Positions 53,855 to 61,699 of a stretch of DNA of 64,000 nucleotides are shown here, piece after piece; within the stretch, counting starts at the first letter, position 1; every line of letters begins with the position of its first letter. Made by a program: the position numbers and the translations under genes. This stretch comes from Hydrogenophaga sp. Root209 (GTDB lineage Bacteria; Pseudomonadota; Gammaproteobacteria; Burkholderiales; Burkholderiaceae_C), in contig NZ_LMIE01000032.1 of assembly GCF_001428625.1 (NCBI RefSeq), positions 179,833 to 243,832 of the forward strand, written 5' to 3'. The notes beneath the pieces were generated by a model that saw only the letters and a list, made by a program, of their open reading frames with translations, ran no database searches and was not told the DNA's origin.

Positions 53855-54712
53855 TTGAACCCACCGTTCACCCCGTCGATCTGCCTGGCTCCGGCCAGCA
53901 TCTCCGATGTCGCGCCGATCGGGCGCGGCACTCTCGCCGACCTGATGCGCATGCTGGGCAACGACGCACTGGGCAACCCCGGCTCGGAGCCGACCGCAGC
54001 CCACACGGCTGTGGGACTGCGCCGGGTGTTGGCGGGCGACCACCTCATCCACATGGGCGCGCCGAGCGATGCGCTGTACTTCGTGAGCAGCGGCACCTTC
54101 AAGATCTTCCGCACCGACGAAGACGGCTACGAACAGGTGCTGGCTTTCGCCGGGCGCCGCGAAGTGCTGGCCTTCGATTCGCTGTGCATGGAGACCCACC
54201 CCACCGCCGCCAGCGCGCTGGAGGATTCCACCGTCTACGTGATCCGCAAGACCGACCTGCCCGCCCTGAGCCGCGCCGCGCCCGCCTTCGAGCGCGAGTT
54301 GCAGCGTGCTGGCAGCCGGGCGCTCACCCGCACCAACGAGCTGGTGGACGTGATGGCGGCCGTGGCGGCCGAGGTGCGGCTCGCTCGCTTCCTGTTGCAG
54401 CTCTCGCGCCAGATGGCCGCCAGCGGTCAGTCACCGCGGCGCTTTCACCTGCGCATGGGCCGCCGCGACATCGCCAGCATGCTGGGTGTGGCGCACGAGA
54501 CCGTGAGCCGTTCGTTCACAGCGCTGGCCATGAACTGCCTCATTCACGTGAGTGACCGCGACGTGGAGATCCTCGACATGGACGGTCTCAAGGCCTATGC
54601 ACGCAGCACCCGCCGTTCGATGGACGACCTCGGCATGGTCGCCACACGCCGCCAGACCAGCCGGCGCTCCGTCCCCCGCCAACCCGCGGGCATGCGCGCC
54701 GTGGCCGCATGA
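53855..54712 (+). CDS. CRP/FNR-family regulator without the FNR iron-sulfur cysteines
   Basis: 285 residues with a TTG start at 53855, chosen for the GAGGAG site; the frame is open 43 codons upstream without one. Cyclic-nucleotide-binding-like domain at about 60-150 (GDHLIHMGAPSDALYFVSSGTFKI), dimer helix at about 165-190, HTH at about 210-235 with recognition sequence GVAHETVSRSF. The E..SR pattern there is the one FNR uses to read TTGAT. The N-terminal Cys cluster of FNR is absent: only C10 and one central Cys are visible. It is closer to DNR/FixK-type sensors and probably reads the TTGA-N6-TCAA sites nearby. Confidence 0.9.
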   Translation: MNPPFTPSICLAPASISDVAPIGRGTLADLMRMLGNDALGNPGSEPTAAHTAVGLRRVLAGDHLIHMGAPSDALYFVSSGTFKIFRTDEDGYEQVLAFAGRREVLAFDSLCMETHPTAASALEDSTVYVIRKTDLPALSRAAPAFERELQRAGSRALTRTNELVDVMAAVAAEVRLARFLLQLSRQMAASGQSPRRFHLRMGRRDIASMLGVAHETVSRSFTALAMNCLIHVSDRDVEILDMDGLKAYARSTRRSMDDLGMVATRRQTSRRSVPRQPAGMRAVAA

Positions 54713-54725
54713 CACAGGAGCCGCC

Positions 54726-55976
54726 ATGCAGCTCACCATGCCTTCCTTCATCGAGTCGCGCATCGGGCAGCTGTCACGCCCGCTGGCGCTGCAGTGGCCG
54801 GGCGGGCAAGCGGGTGCGGCAGACGCACCGGTGCGCCTGAGGGTCAACGACACCGAGCACCTCCGTTGCCTGGCCAGCGGGAACATCGGCACCCTGGCCG
54901 ATGCCTACGTGCGTGGCGACCTGGAGATCGAGGGCGACCTGCGCGAGGTGATGGAGATCGCTGCCGAACTCGTGGGCGACCCGGTGGCACAGGGCCAGGC
55001 CACGCTGGGCACGCAGCTGCTGCAGCACCTGCGCTCGCGCTGGCTGCACCGACCGCACAAGGACGCCGAGCAGGTGCGCTTTCACTACGACCTGTGCGAC
55101 GACTTCTTTGCGCTCTGGCTCGACCCGCTGCGGGTGTACTCGTGCGCCTACTTCGAGCGCCCCGACATGACGCTGGCGCAAGCCCAGGAGGCCAAGCTCG
55201 AGCACATCTGCCGCAAGCTGCAACTGCAGCCAGGTCAGACGTTTCTGGACATCGGCGCGGGCTGGGGTGGTCTGCTGTTCTGGGCTGCCGAGCACCATGG
55301 CGTGCAAGCCATGGGCATCACGCTCTCGCATGACCAGCACGCCCATGTGAACCGCCTGATCGACGAAAAGGGACTGCGCGACCGGGTGACCATGCGCCTG
55401 CTCGACTACCGCGACCTGCCGCCCACCGCGCGCTTCGACCGCATTGCCTCGGTCGGCATGTTCGAGCACGTGGGCAGCGCCCGACTCGATGGGTATTTCA
55501 CGCGGTTGCAGCACCTGATCAAACCCGGTGGCCTGCTGCTCAATCACGGCATCACCGCCGGCGGCACGGACAACCACCAGCTTGGCGGCGGCATGGGCGA
55601 ATTCATTGACAAGTACATCTTTCCGGGCGGCGAACTGGTGCACGTATCGCGCGTGGCGCGCAGTCTGAGCGCCAGCGGCCTGGAACTGCTGGACGCCGAG
55701 AACCTGCGACCGCACTATGCGCGCACGTTGTGGGCCTGGTCAGCCGCGCTGGAGAGCCAGCTCGATCGCGCGCGCGCACTCACCAGCGAAGCCACGGTGC
55801 GCGCCTACCGGCTCTACCTCGCCGGCTGCGCGGTGGCCTTCGAGCGTGGCTGGATATCGATCCACCAACTTCTGGCGTCGCGGCCGACCGGACTGGTGCG
55901 CGACACGCCGCTGCGCGGTGCGCAGTCGGACTACCCGTTCAATCGACGGCACATGTACGCGGCCGAACCAGCATGA
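54726..55976 (+). CDS. cfa: Cyclopropane-fatty-acyl-phospholipid synthase
   Basis: 416 residues from the ATG at 54726 (AGGAGCC upstream, 13 bases after the regulator stop). An N-terminal lipid-binding domain is followed by the catalytic domain: QVRFHYDLCDDFFALWLDP (about 117-135), SAM motif FLDIGAGWGGLLFWAAE (about 176), SVGMFEHVG and DKYIFPGGELVHVS. It adds a methylene group from SAM across double bonds of membrane lipids, a stationary-phase and stress response. It is probably cotranscribed with the FNR-like gene. Confidence 0.95.
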   Translation: MQLTMPSFIESRIGQLSRPLALQWPGGQAGAADAPVRLRVNDTEHLRCLASGNIGTLADAYVRGDLEIEGDLREVMEIAAELVGDPVAQGQATLGTQLLQHLRSRWLHRPHKDAEQVRFHYDLCDDFFALWLDPLRVYSCAYFERPDMTLAQAQEAKLEHICRKLQLQPGQTFLDIGAGWGGLLFWAAEHHGVQAMGITLSHDQHAHVNRLIDEKGLRDRVTMRLLDYRDLPPTARFDRIASVGMFEHVGSARLDGYFTRLQHLIKPGGLLLNHGITAGGTDNHQLGGGMGEFIDKYIFPGGELVHVSRVARSLSASGLELLDAENLRPHYARTLWAWSAALESQLDRARALTSEATVRAYRLYLAGCAVAFERGWISIHQLLASRPTGLVRDTPLRGAQSDYPFNRRHMYAAEPA

Positions 55977-55998
55977 AGCACCCAAGGAGAGACCTTCC

Positions 55999-56652
55999 AT
56001 GAAAACCGATGCACAACTCAAGAAAGACGTCGAAGCCGAACTCGAGTGGGAACCCGCGGTGGAAGCTGCCCACATCGGTGTGGCGGTGAAGGACGGTGTG
56101 GTCACGCTCACCGGCCACCTGGAGACTTTCGCCGAGAAATACGTGGCCGAGCGCGCCGTGCGGCGCGTCGCCGGCGTGCGGGCGATTGCCGAAGAAATCG
56201 ACGTGAAGCTGGCCCGGGGCCATGTGCGCAGCGACTCCGACATCGCACAAGCCATCGAAGGTGCGTTTTCCTGGCACACGCTCATCCCGAGCGACCGCAT
56301 CCAGGTCAAGGTGGAGCACGGCTGGGTCACGCTCACGGGCGAGGTGAACTGGGACTACCAGCGCCGTGTGGCCGAGCAGACAGTGCGCCCCCTCACCGGC
56401 GTGCGCGGCGTCACCAACAGCATCACGCTCAAGACCACTTCCACGCCCTCGAACATCACCGAGCGCATCGAGCAGGCGCTCAGCCGCCAGGCCGAGCGCG
56501 AGGCCAAGGCCATCGAGGTCACGGTCAACGGCACCACGGCCACGCTGCGCGGCCACGTGCATTCATGGGCCGAGCGCAACGCGGCGCAGGGCGCGGCTTT
56601 TTCGGCGCCGGGCATCACCACGGTGCTCAACGAACTGCGGGTGGGCAACTGA
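55999..56652 (+). CDS. Three-BON-domain protein
   Basis: 217 residues from the ATG at 55999 (AAGGAGA). Three BON repeats: about 5-70 (LKKDVEAELEWEPAV...VKDGVVTLTGHLET), 80-145 (IAQAIEGAF...VKVEHGWVTLTGEVNWDYQRRVAEQ) and 152-215 (ITERIEQALSRQAEREA...VNGTTATLRGHVHSWAER). No signal peptide, so unlike OsmY it appears cytoplasmic. BON proteins bind phospholipid and occur in osmotic and low-oxygen responses. It lies 22 bases after cfa. Confidence 0.92.
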   Translation: MKTDAQLKKDVEAELEWEPAVEAAHIGVAVKDGVVTLTGHLETFAEKYVAERAVRRVAGVRAIAEEIDVKLARGHVRSDSDIAQAIEGAFSWHTLIPSDRIQVKVEHGWVTLTGEVNWDYQRRVAEQTVRPLTGVRGVTNSITLKTTSTPSNITERIEQALSRQAEREAKAIEVTVNGTTATLRGHVHSWAERNAAQGAAFSAPGITTVLNELRVGN

Positions 56653-56746
56653 CATGGGTCGGATCGCACCCGACCTGCCGTCCGGGCGGATCGCGCTGGC
56701 CGAGGCGCCGCGCCAGACCCGGGCCCGGTCAACTTCGGAGGAAGCC

Positions 56747-57115
56747 ATGTTCGATCACATTGGATTCGGCGTCACCGACCTTCCGGCCAGCAAGGCCTTC
56801 TTCCTGCGCTCGCTGGCGCCCCTGGGCGTCGCGGTCGTGATGGAAGGGCCTTATGGTGTGGGCCTGGGACGCCACAACAAGCCCACGCTCTGGCTGTCAC
56901 CCGGCGGCTGGCAACCTGCGCCGCTGCATCTCGCCTTCACCGCCGAAACCCGGCAGGAGGTGGACGCCTTTCACGCGGCCGCCCTGACCGCGGGCGGCCG
57001 GGACAACGGCCCGCCCGGTCTGCGCCCGCACTACCACGCCAACTACTACGGCGCCTTCGTCATCGGCCCGGACGGCCACAACATCGAGGCCGTCTGCCAC
57101 AGGCCGCCGCCTTGA
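56747..57115 (+). CDS. VOC-superfamily (glyoxalase/bleomycin resistance-like) protein
   Basis: 122 residues from the ATG at 56747 (GGAGGAA upstream). A single VOC fold: FDHIGFGVTDLPASKAFFLRSLAPLG at the N-terminus, HLAFTAETRQEVDAFHAAALTAGG in the middle and YYGAFVIGPDGHNIEAVCH at the end, with candidate metal ligands H4, H58 and E at about 113. Enzymatic role unknown; it may detoxify a reactive aldehyde or drug. It is last in the plus-strand cfa-BON group. Confidence 0.88.
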   Translation: MFDHIGFGVTDLPASKAFFLRSLAPLGVAVVMEGPYGVGLGRHNKPTLWLSPGGWQPAPLHLAFTAETRQEVDAFHAAALTAGGRDNGPPGLRPHYHANYYGAFVIGPDGHNIEAVCHRPPP

Positions 57116-57151
57116 TCCCGCGGTACCGGCAAGGCCTGGCGCCGGGCCGCC

Positions 57152-58108
57152 TCACACCTGCCACCCGGTGCGCGCCACCACAAACGCCGTGATCCTCTTC
57201 ATCGCCCGCGCTGCTTCGGGCAGGAAGGCGGCAAGCTGGAAAGCGTGCGGCACGCCGGGCCACAGCTCCACTTCCACCTCCACCCCGACGGCGCAGGCCT
57301 TGTCGGCCACGCGCAGGGCTTCGTCGCGCAGCAGTTCGGTGCTGCCGGCCTGCATGAACAGCGGCGGGAAACCGGTGAAGTCGGCGAAGAACGGTGACAC
57401 ATCGGGGTGGCGGTACAGCTCGGGGCTGGGCACATAGCCTTCGCGCAGCGCCAGCAGCCGGGGCAGGCTGATCACCGCATCTAGGCGGTGGTTGTCGGTG
57501 ATGCTGGGGCTGGCCAGGGTGCAGTCCACCGCGGGTGAGAGCAGCACCGCGCAGGCCGGCAGCGGCTCGCCGTTGCGCAGGCTGCGGTTGAGCGTGACCA
57601 GACTCAGCGTGCCGCCAGCCGAGTCCCCCACAAAAACAGTGTTGCCGGGCCGACACCCGTGTGCAAGCGCCCAGCGCCAGGCACGTTCGCAGTCGTCGGG
57701 CGCGGCCGGAAACGGGTGCTCGGGTGCGAGCCGGTAGTCGGGCACCAGGGCGCTGGCGCGCAACTGGCGGCACAGGCGTGCGGCAAACGCCGTCTGGGCG
57801 TGCGGGAATCGAAACGCAAACGATCCACCGTGCAGGTAGAACAGCGTGCGCCCGGCCAGGCTCTGCGGCACGCTCACCCAGTGGGCGGGCACGCCGTCGC
57901 AGTCCACCGCCTCGCGGCGCACCGAGCGGTGCAGCGGAAAGCAGCGCGCGTCCATGCGTTCGTAGCGCTCGCGCAGCGCGGCGAAGTCGGCGTCGGGGTT
58001 CAGGGTGCTGCCCGAGGCCAGGCGCAGCACAAGGTTCAGGGCGCGGCTGCGCCAGCTGCCCGGGCCTTCGATGGTCAACACCCGGGGTGAGGCATCACCG
58101 CTGCTCAT
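57152..58108 (-). CDS. Alpha/beta hydrolase of the hormone-sensitive-lipase family
   Basis: 318 residues from the ATG at 58108. Oxyanion motif FYLHGGSFAF (about 91-100; HGG), nucleophile elbow VFVGDSAGGTLSL (about 161, GDSAG), catalytic His in VPHAFQLAAFLP near the C-terminus. This is the HSL/esterase family, acting on short-chain esters. The start overlaps the stop of the bactofilin-like gene (ATGA), so the genes are coupled. Cytoplasmic. Confidence 0.9.
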   Translation of the reverse strand: MSSGDASPRVLTIEGPGSWRSRALNLVLRLASGSTLNPDADFAALRERYERMDARCFPLHRSVRREAVDCDGVPAHWVSVPQSLAGRTLFYLHGGSFAFRFPHAQTAFAARLCRQLRASALVPDYRLAPEHPFPAAPDDCERAWRWALAHGCRPGNTVFVGDSAGGTLSLVTLNRSLRNGEPLPACAVLLSPAVDCTLASPSITDNHRLDAVISLPRLLALREGYVPSPELYRHPDVSPFFADFTGFPPLFMQAGSTELLRDEALRVADKACAVGVEVEVELWPGVPHAFQLAAFLPEAARAMKRITAFVVARTGWQV

Positions 58109-59244
58109 GGCGCCTCCTCCGCTCGGCCAGCCAGCCGGTGGCGCCACTCCAGCACGCAGGCGCCCAGGCCAGCGGCCATGGTGAGCGTCACCAGCAGCGG
58201 TCCCAGCAAGGGCACCGCACCCGCCACCAGCAGCGCGATCACGGCCAGTGCCATCCAGCCAAACGGCACGGTCTGGCCGGTGGGCTGGCCCGCCGAAGCG
58301 CTGGACGCCAGCCAGCGCGCGGCGAACAACGCGCCGATCAACCAGCCCAACAGCAACAGCGGTGGATACAGGGCCATGACCACCAGAGCCAACGGAATGC
58401 CCAGCAGCGTGAAGAACAGCAACAAGGCCAGCACCGGCAGGGCCACCAGAAGAGCGGCGCCCACACCCAGGGCGTGCCACGGCGTGGTCTCGATCCGGTG
58501 CGCGGCCTGGCCGGCAAAGCGCGAGAAGACGAACAGGATGACGCCGGCCAGGACCAGCACGCCGAGCAGGCCCATCGACAGGGGCACCAGGAGCCACCAT
58601 CCGGCCATGCCTGGCCACCCGTCGTCGTGCATGGGGTGTCGCCCGCCGCGGCCCGGGCCACGGTCAAACAACCGATCGACACGCTCGATCGGGCCGGACA
58701 CCGAGGCGGCCGGGTCCTGCGTGAACGTGGCCGAAGCATGGCGCAGGCCGCCGCCAACACGGGCCTGCGGTCCGAGTTCCAGCGTCTCGACCGACGCCTC
58801 AACGCTGCCGCCCACCGGCCCGTTGAGCACCAGACGCCGGGCCCGCACGGTCAGCGAACCATCCACCCGGCCGTCCACCAGCACGTCGCCACCGGCGAGC
58901 TCGGCGCGGCCCGCCACCTGGGCACCGTTGGTGAGCTTGAGGTTGCCGGCGGCGGCCATCACGTCACCGCCGACCGAACTCTCGACCACCACGTCACCCC
59001 CGGCGGTGCGCAGATCGTCTCCCACCGGGGCTCGCACATCGACCGTGCCACCGAACAACAAGGCGTCCCCCGCCACCGGCTGGTCCACCACCACGCGCCC
59101 CCCCATCGCCGTGAAGTCGCCCTTCACCGCGGTCTCGGTCCGCACCGACGAACCCGCCACCTGCTCGTTGCGCTCGATCGGCAGCGGCTGGCAGAACGCA
59201 CCAGGCAACCACAGACCCAGCAGCAGGAGCAGCGCGGTTCTCAT
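58105..59244 (-). CDS. Polymer-forming (bactofilin-like) domain fused to a membrane region
   Basis: 379 residues. Signal peptide MRTALLLLLGLWLPGAFCQ. Residues 30-160 form short Gly/Val-rich repeats (GDFTAMGGRVVVDQPVAGDALLFGGTVDV...GGDVVVESSVGGDVMAAAGNL, cited in parts), the pattern of bactofilin-type beta-solenoids. After a linker come about four membrane helices (about 210-370). An exported beta-solenoid with a membrane anchor is suggested. Function unknown; it is coupled with an esterase gene. Confidence 0.75.
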   Translation of the reverse strand: MRTALLLLLGLWLPGAFCQPLPIERNEQVAGSSVRTETAVKGDFTAMGGRVVVDQPVAGDALLFGGTVDVRAPVGDDLRTAGGDVVVESSVGGDVMAAAGNLKLTNGAQVAGRAELAGGDVLVDGRVDGSLTVRARRLVLNGPVGGSVEASVETLELGPQARVGGGLRHASATFTQDPAASVSGPIERVDRLFDRGPGRGGRHPMHDDGWPGMAGWWLLVPLSMGLLGVLVLAGVILFVFSRFAGQAAHRIETTPWHALGVGAALLVALPVLALLLFFTLLGIPLALVVMALYPPLLLLGWLIGALFAARWLASSASAGQPTGQTVPFGWMALAVIALLVAGAVPLLGPLLVTLTMAAGLGACVLEWRHRLAGRAEEAP

Positions 59245-59250
59245 GTCGTT

Positions 59251-59787
59251 TCAGGCGAGCGCCCGATCCTGCGTGGGGGGCAGCGAGACCGAGACCGAGC
59301 GCACCCGCTTGAGCTCGAGCAGGAAATGGCGGAACGCCGGGTCGCGCCTGCATTGCCCCAACGCCCGTTCCGTCATGGCCAGCCGCGCCAGCGCCCGGTG
59401 TCCGCACAGATCCTCCAGATCATCCAGTGCCTTGGCCTGGCCGGAGCCAGCGCAGGTGCAGAAGACCGCCACGTTGGCCAGCGCACCATGGTGGCGCTGC
59501 AGCCAGGTGCGCAGGGGACTGGCCACGTTCCAGCACCACACCGGCGTGCCCACGATCACGAGGTCGTAGTCGGCCGGGCGGCGGTGCATGCGCTCGATGG
59601 CCGGGCGCAGCCCCAGGACCGCCTCCGCCGCCGAGCGCAGATACCCGATCACACCCTGGCGTTTGTGGCGGTACTCGATGCGCTCGAGATCGGCGTGGCA
59701 GCGCGCCGCAATCTGCTGCGCCAAAAACTCGGTGTGACCGTTGCGGGAGTAATAGACCACGAGGATGCGTTTCACGGATCGCCTCAC
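59251..59787 (-). CDS. Flavodoxin-fold protein
   Basis: 178 residues. VKRILVVYYSRNGHTEFLAQQIAARC has the flavodoxin FMN phosphate loop (YSRNGHT, about 13-19), and YDLVIVGTPVWCWNVASPL (about 74-92) the FMN isoalloxazine contact loop. It is probably an electron-transfer or NAD(P)H-dependent FMN protein. GTG start at 59787 overlaps the USP stop (GTGA); a second GTG 12 bases downstream is possible. Confidence 0.85.
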   Translation of the reverse strand: MRRSVKRILVVYYSRNGHTEFLAQQIAARCHADLERIEYRHKRQGVIGYLRSAAEAVLGLRPAIERMHRRPADYDLVIVGTPVWCWNVASPLRTWLQRHHGALANVAVFCTCAGSGQAKALDDLEDLCGHRALARLAMTERALGQCRRDPAFRHFLLELKRVRSVSVSLPPTQDRALA

Positions 59788-60209
59788 TTCACCAGCAGCA
59801 CCGGCACAGGCGACTGGTGCACCACGTTCAGTGCCACCGAGCCCAGGAACAGGCTTCCCACCGCACCCATGCCGCGCGTGCCCATCGCGATCAGGTGTGC
59901 ACCGGTCTCACGCGCCAGTTCCACAATCTCCGCGGCCACCGGCCCGCTCGTGCCATGCCGGGCGCCGAGCGTGAGGCCGTTGGCGCGCAGCAGTTGCGCC
60001 GCATCTTCCAGCACGCGCTCCTGCTGCAGGCGTCTGGCTTCGTCGACCTGCTGCAGCGCCGGGGCCGGGATGTCGCCGTAGTACACCGGGTTGCTCACGT
60101 TCACCAGCACCACCTCCAGGTCGCCGGGCTCGCGCGGCAGCCTGGCCACCGCCTCGATGGCGCGGTTGGCGTGTTCCGAACCGTCGATCGCGATCAACAC
60201 CTTGTACAT
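59784..60209 (-). CDS. Universal stress protein (UspA family)
   Basis: 141 residues from the ATG at 60209. MYKVLIAIDGSEHANRAIEAV at the start and the ATP-binding GTRGMGAVGSLFLGSVALNVVHQSPVPVLLV (cited in part: GTRGMGAVG, GSVALNVV) at the end place it in the ATP-binding USP group. Such proteins rise in starvation and low oxygen. An FNR-type site lies 96 bases upstream. Confidence 0.95.
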   Translation of the reverse strand: MYKVLIAIDGSEHANRAIEAVARLPREPGDLEVVLVNVSNPVYYGDIPAPALQQVDEARRLQQERVLEDAAQLLRANGLTLGARHGTSGPVAAEIVELARETGAHLIAMGTRGMGAVGSLFLGSVALNVVHQSPVPVLLVK

Positions 60210-60304
60210 GTCCGACTCCTTGATGTCAGGGCTGTTCGCGGCACGGGCCCTCGTCGCTGTGCGCAGCAAAGCCCTCAGTCTGCAAGGCGCTGCGGCCAGC
60301 GCGC

Positions 60305-60318
60305 TTGAGCGTGCTCAA
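60305..60318. promoter_or_regulatory. FNR/CRP-type site upstream of the universal stress gene
   Basis: TTGAGCGTGCTCAA, a TTGA-N6-TCAA site with arms TTGAGC / GCTCAA. It lies 96 bases upstream of the USP start on the minus strand. Confidence 0.75.
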
Positions 60319-60337
60319 TGACCGGGCAGCTTGGCCC

Positions 60338-60586
60338 TCACAAGGGGACGATCTGGGCCAGCACCGCGCCGCGCGCAATGCGCTCGCCCGCGGCCACCAG
60401 GATGGACTCGATCACGCCTGCGTGAGGCGCAGCAATGTCCACCGTCTGGTGCACCAGTCTGGCCTGTGCCAGCAATTCGCCCGCGTGCACCACGTCGCCC
60501 TCGCTCACCAGCCAGCGCTCAAGTCGCGCCTGATCACCGGCTTCCAGGGTCAGCCATAGATGAGGATCCAGCGTCACGTCGTGCAT
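60338..60586 (-). CDS. Small lipoyl/biotinyl-domain-like protein without the modified lysine
   Basis: 82 residues from the ATG at 60586. The fold is that of a lipoyl/biotinyl domain: WLVSEGDVVHAGELLAQARLVHQTVDIAAPHAGVIESILVAAGERI (cited in part). In the usual ETDKA position the sequence reads RLVHQ, so the lysine that carries lipoate or biotin is missing. It may be a non-modified carrier-like or degenerate domain. It is divergent from the host-attachment-like gene. Confidence 0.75.
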   Translation of the reverse strand: MHDVTLDPHLWLTLEAGDQARLERWLVSEGDVVHAGELLAQARLVHQTVDIAAPHAGVIESILVAAGERIARGAVLAQIVPL

Positions 60587-60638
60587 GTCGGCTCTCCTGT
60601 GCAGGTGCCATCTTGTCGCGCCACTGCCTGCACGTGCA

Positions 60639-60652
60639 TTGATCGAACTCAA
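60639..60652. promoter_or_regulatory. FNR/CRP-type site between two divergent genes
   Basis: TTGATCGAACTCAA, a TTGA-N6-TCAA site. It lies 57 bases upstream of the host-attachment-like gene (plus strand) and 53 bases upstream of the lipoyl-like gene (minus strand), so it could act on both. Confidence 0.75.
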
Positions 60653-60708
60653 CAGTGCGCGCACCCACCGGTACTAGATTGGGTGCCTTCGCGTTGAAAG
60701 GACTCGTC

Positions 60709-61158
60709 ATGAAGAAACAATGGATTCTGGTCGCCAATGGGTCCCTGGCCCGTATCTTCAGCCGCACCAGCGCGAGCGATCCGATGGTGGCGCTGGAGAC
60801 CATCGACTTCCCCGAAGGTCGCCTCAAAGGCAGTGAGCTCGAACGCGACCGCCAGGGCCATGAACGCAGCGACAACAGCAGCGCCGCCACGCACTTCGAA
60901 CCGCACACGAGCACGCGCAAGAAGGTGCTGCACCAGTTCGCGCACGAGCTTGCCGAACGGCTGGAAGAAGGCCTCGTGGATCGTGAGTACGAGACGTTCT
61001 GGCTGACCGCCTCCAACCCGTTCCTGGGCGAACTCAAGGCCGCCCTGAGCCCGCCCGTGAGCGCGCGGCTTCAGTGGACGCACGACGCCGACTTCACCGG
61101 CCTGGATGTGGGAACCCTTGAGAGCCGCCTGCGCGAACTGCGCGTGCCTGCGCGGTGA
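60709..61158 (+). CDS. Host-attachment protein family (small alpha/beta protein)
   Basis: 149 residues from the ATG at 60709 (AAAGGAC). WILVANGSLARIF at the start, GRLKGSELERDRQGHERSD, and FAHELAERLEEGLVDREYETFWLTASNPFLGELKAAL (cited in part) match the 'protein required for attachment to host cells' family (PF10116). Despite the name, members are widespread and probably soluble stress proteins. An FNR-type site lies 57 bases upstream. Confidence 0.88.
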   Translation: MKKQWILVANGSLARIFSRTSASDPMVALETIDFPEGRLKGSELERDRQGHERSDNSSAATHFEPHTSTRKKVLHQFAHELAERLEEGLVDREYETFWLTASNPFLGELKAALSPPVSARLQWTHDADFTGLDVGTLESRLRELRVPAR

Positions 61159-61197
61159 ACTCGTGGGGAACGCGCTGGCGGGCAACTTGACGGGCGC

Positions 61198-61211
61198 TTG
61201 AGGAAAGTCAA
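61198..61211. promoter_or_regulatory. FNR/CRP-type site upstream of the cytochrome c gene
   Basis: TTGAGGAAAGTCAA, a TTGA-N6-TCAA site, 60 bases before the cytochrome c start. This spacing fits activation from about -41. Confidence 0.75.
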
Positions 61212-61270
61212 TGCACCGCGCGCACAGCGGCGTAAGGTCGAGTTGTCTCAGCAAACCCCGGGAGCACCCC

Positions 61271-61699
61271 ATGAAACATCCGTTCCCATCCCTCTGGCTG
61301 GCACTGGGCTTGGTCGCGCTGGCGGGCAGCGCGCTGGCGCAACCACGCAACGCGGCCACCGACCCCGGCAAGCGAGAGTTCGACGCCAACTGCGCGAGTT
61401 GCCACGGCACCAGCGGCAAGGGCAATGGTGCGCTCGTGCCGTTCCTGACCAGGAGCCCACCCGACCTCACGTTGCTGGCGAAGAACAACGGTGGCGTGCT
61501 GCCCATGAACCGGCTCTACGACGTGATTGATGGCGCGGAGGTGCCGGTGCACGGCTCGCGCGACATGCCGGTGTGGGGACGTGACTACCGCATCAAGGAC
61601 GCGGAGTACTTCATGGAGGCGCCCTACAACGCCGAGGCGCATGTGCGTGCGCGCATCCTGGGCCTGCTGGAGTACATCAACCGCATCCAGACCCGGTGA
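61271..61699 (+). CDS. Monoheme cytochrome c, exported
   Basis: 142 residues from the ATG at 61271 (GGGAGC). Sec signal MKHPFPSLWLALGLVALAGSALAQ, cleavage after LAQ. Heme-binding CASCH lies in FDANCASCHGTSGKGNG (about 41-46), with Met ligand candidates in DMPVWGRDY (about 98). A periplasmic electron carrier of class I. The stop overlaps the Deg protease start (GTGA). Confidence 0.92.
   Translation: MKHPFPSLWLALGLVALAGSALAQPRNAATDPGKREFDANCASCHGTSGKGNGALVPFLTRSPPDLTLLAKNNGGVLPMNRLYDVIDGAEVPVHGSRDMPVWGRDYRIKDAEYFMEAPYNAEAHVRARILGLLEYINRIQTR

Noticed and set aside
57661-60081. 806-codon frame opposite the esterase, bactofilin-like and flavodoxin genes
   Set aside because: It crosses three recognisable minus-strand genes and is rich in Arg, Pro, His and Gln; no family features.
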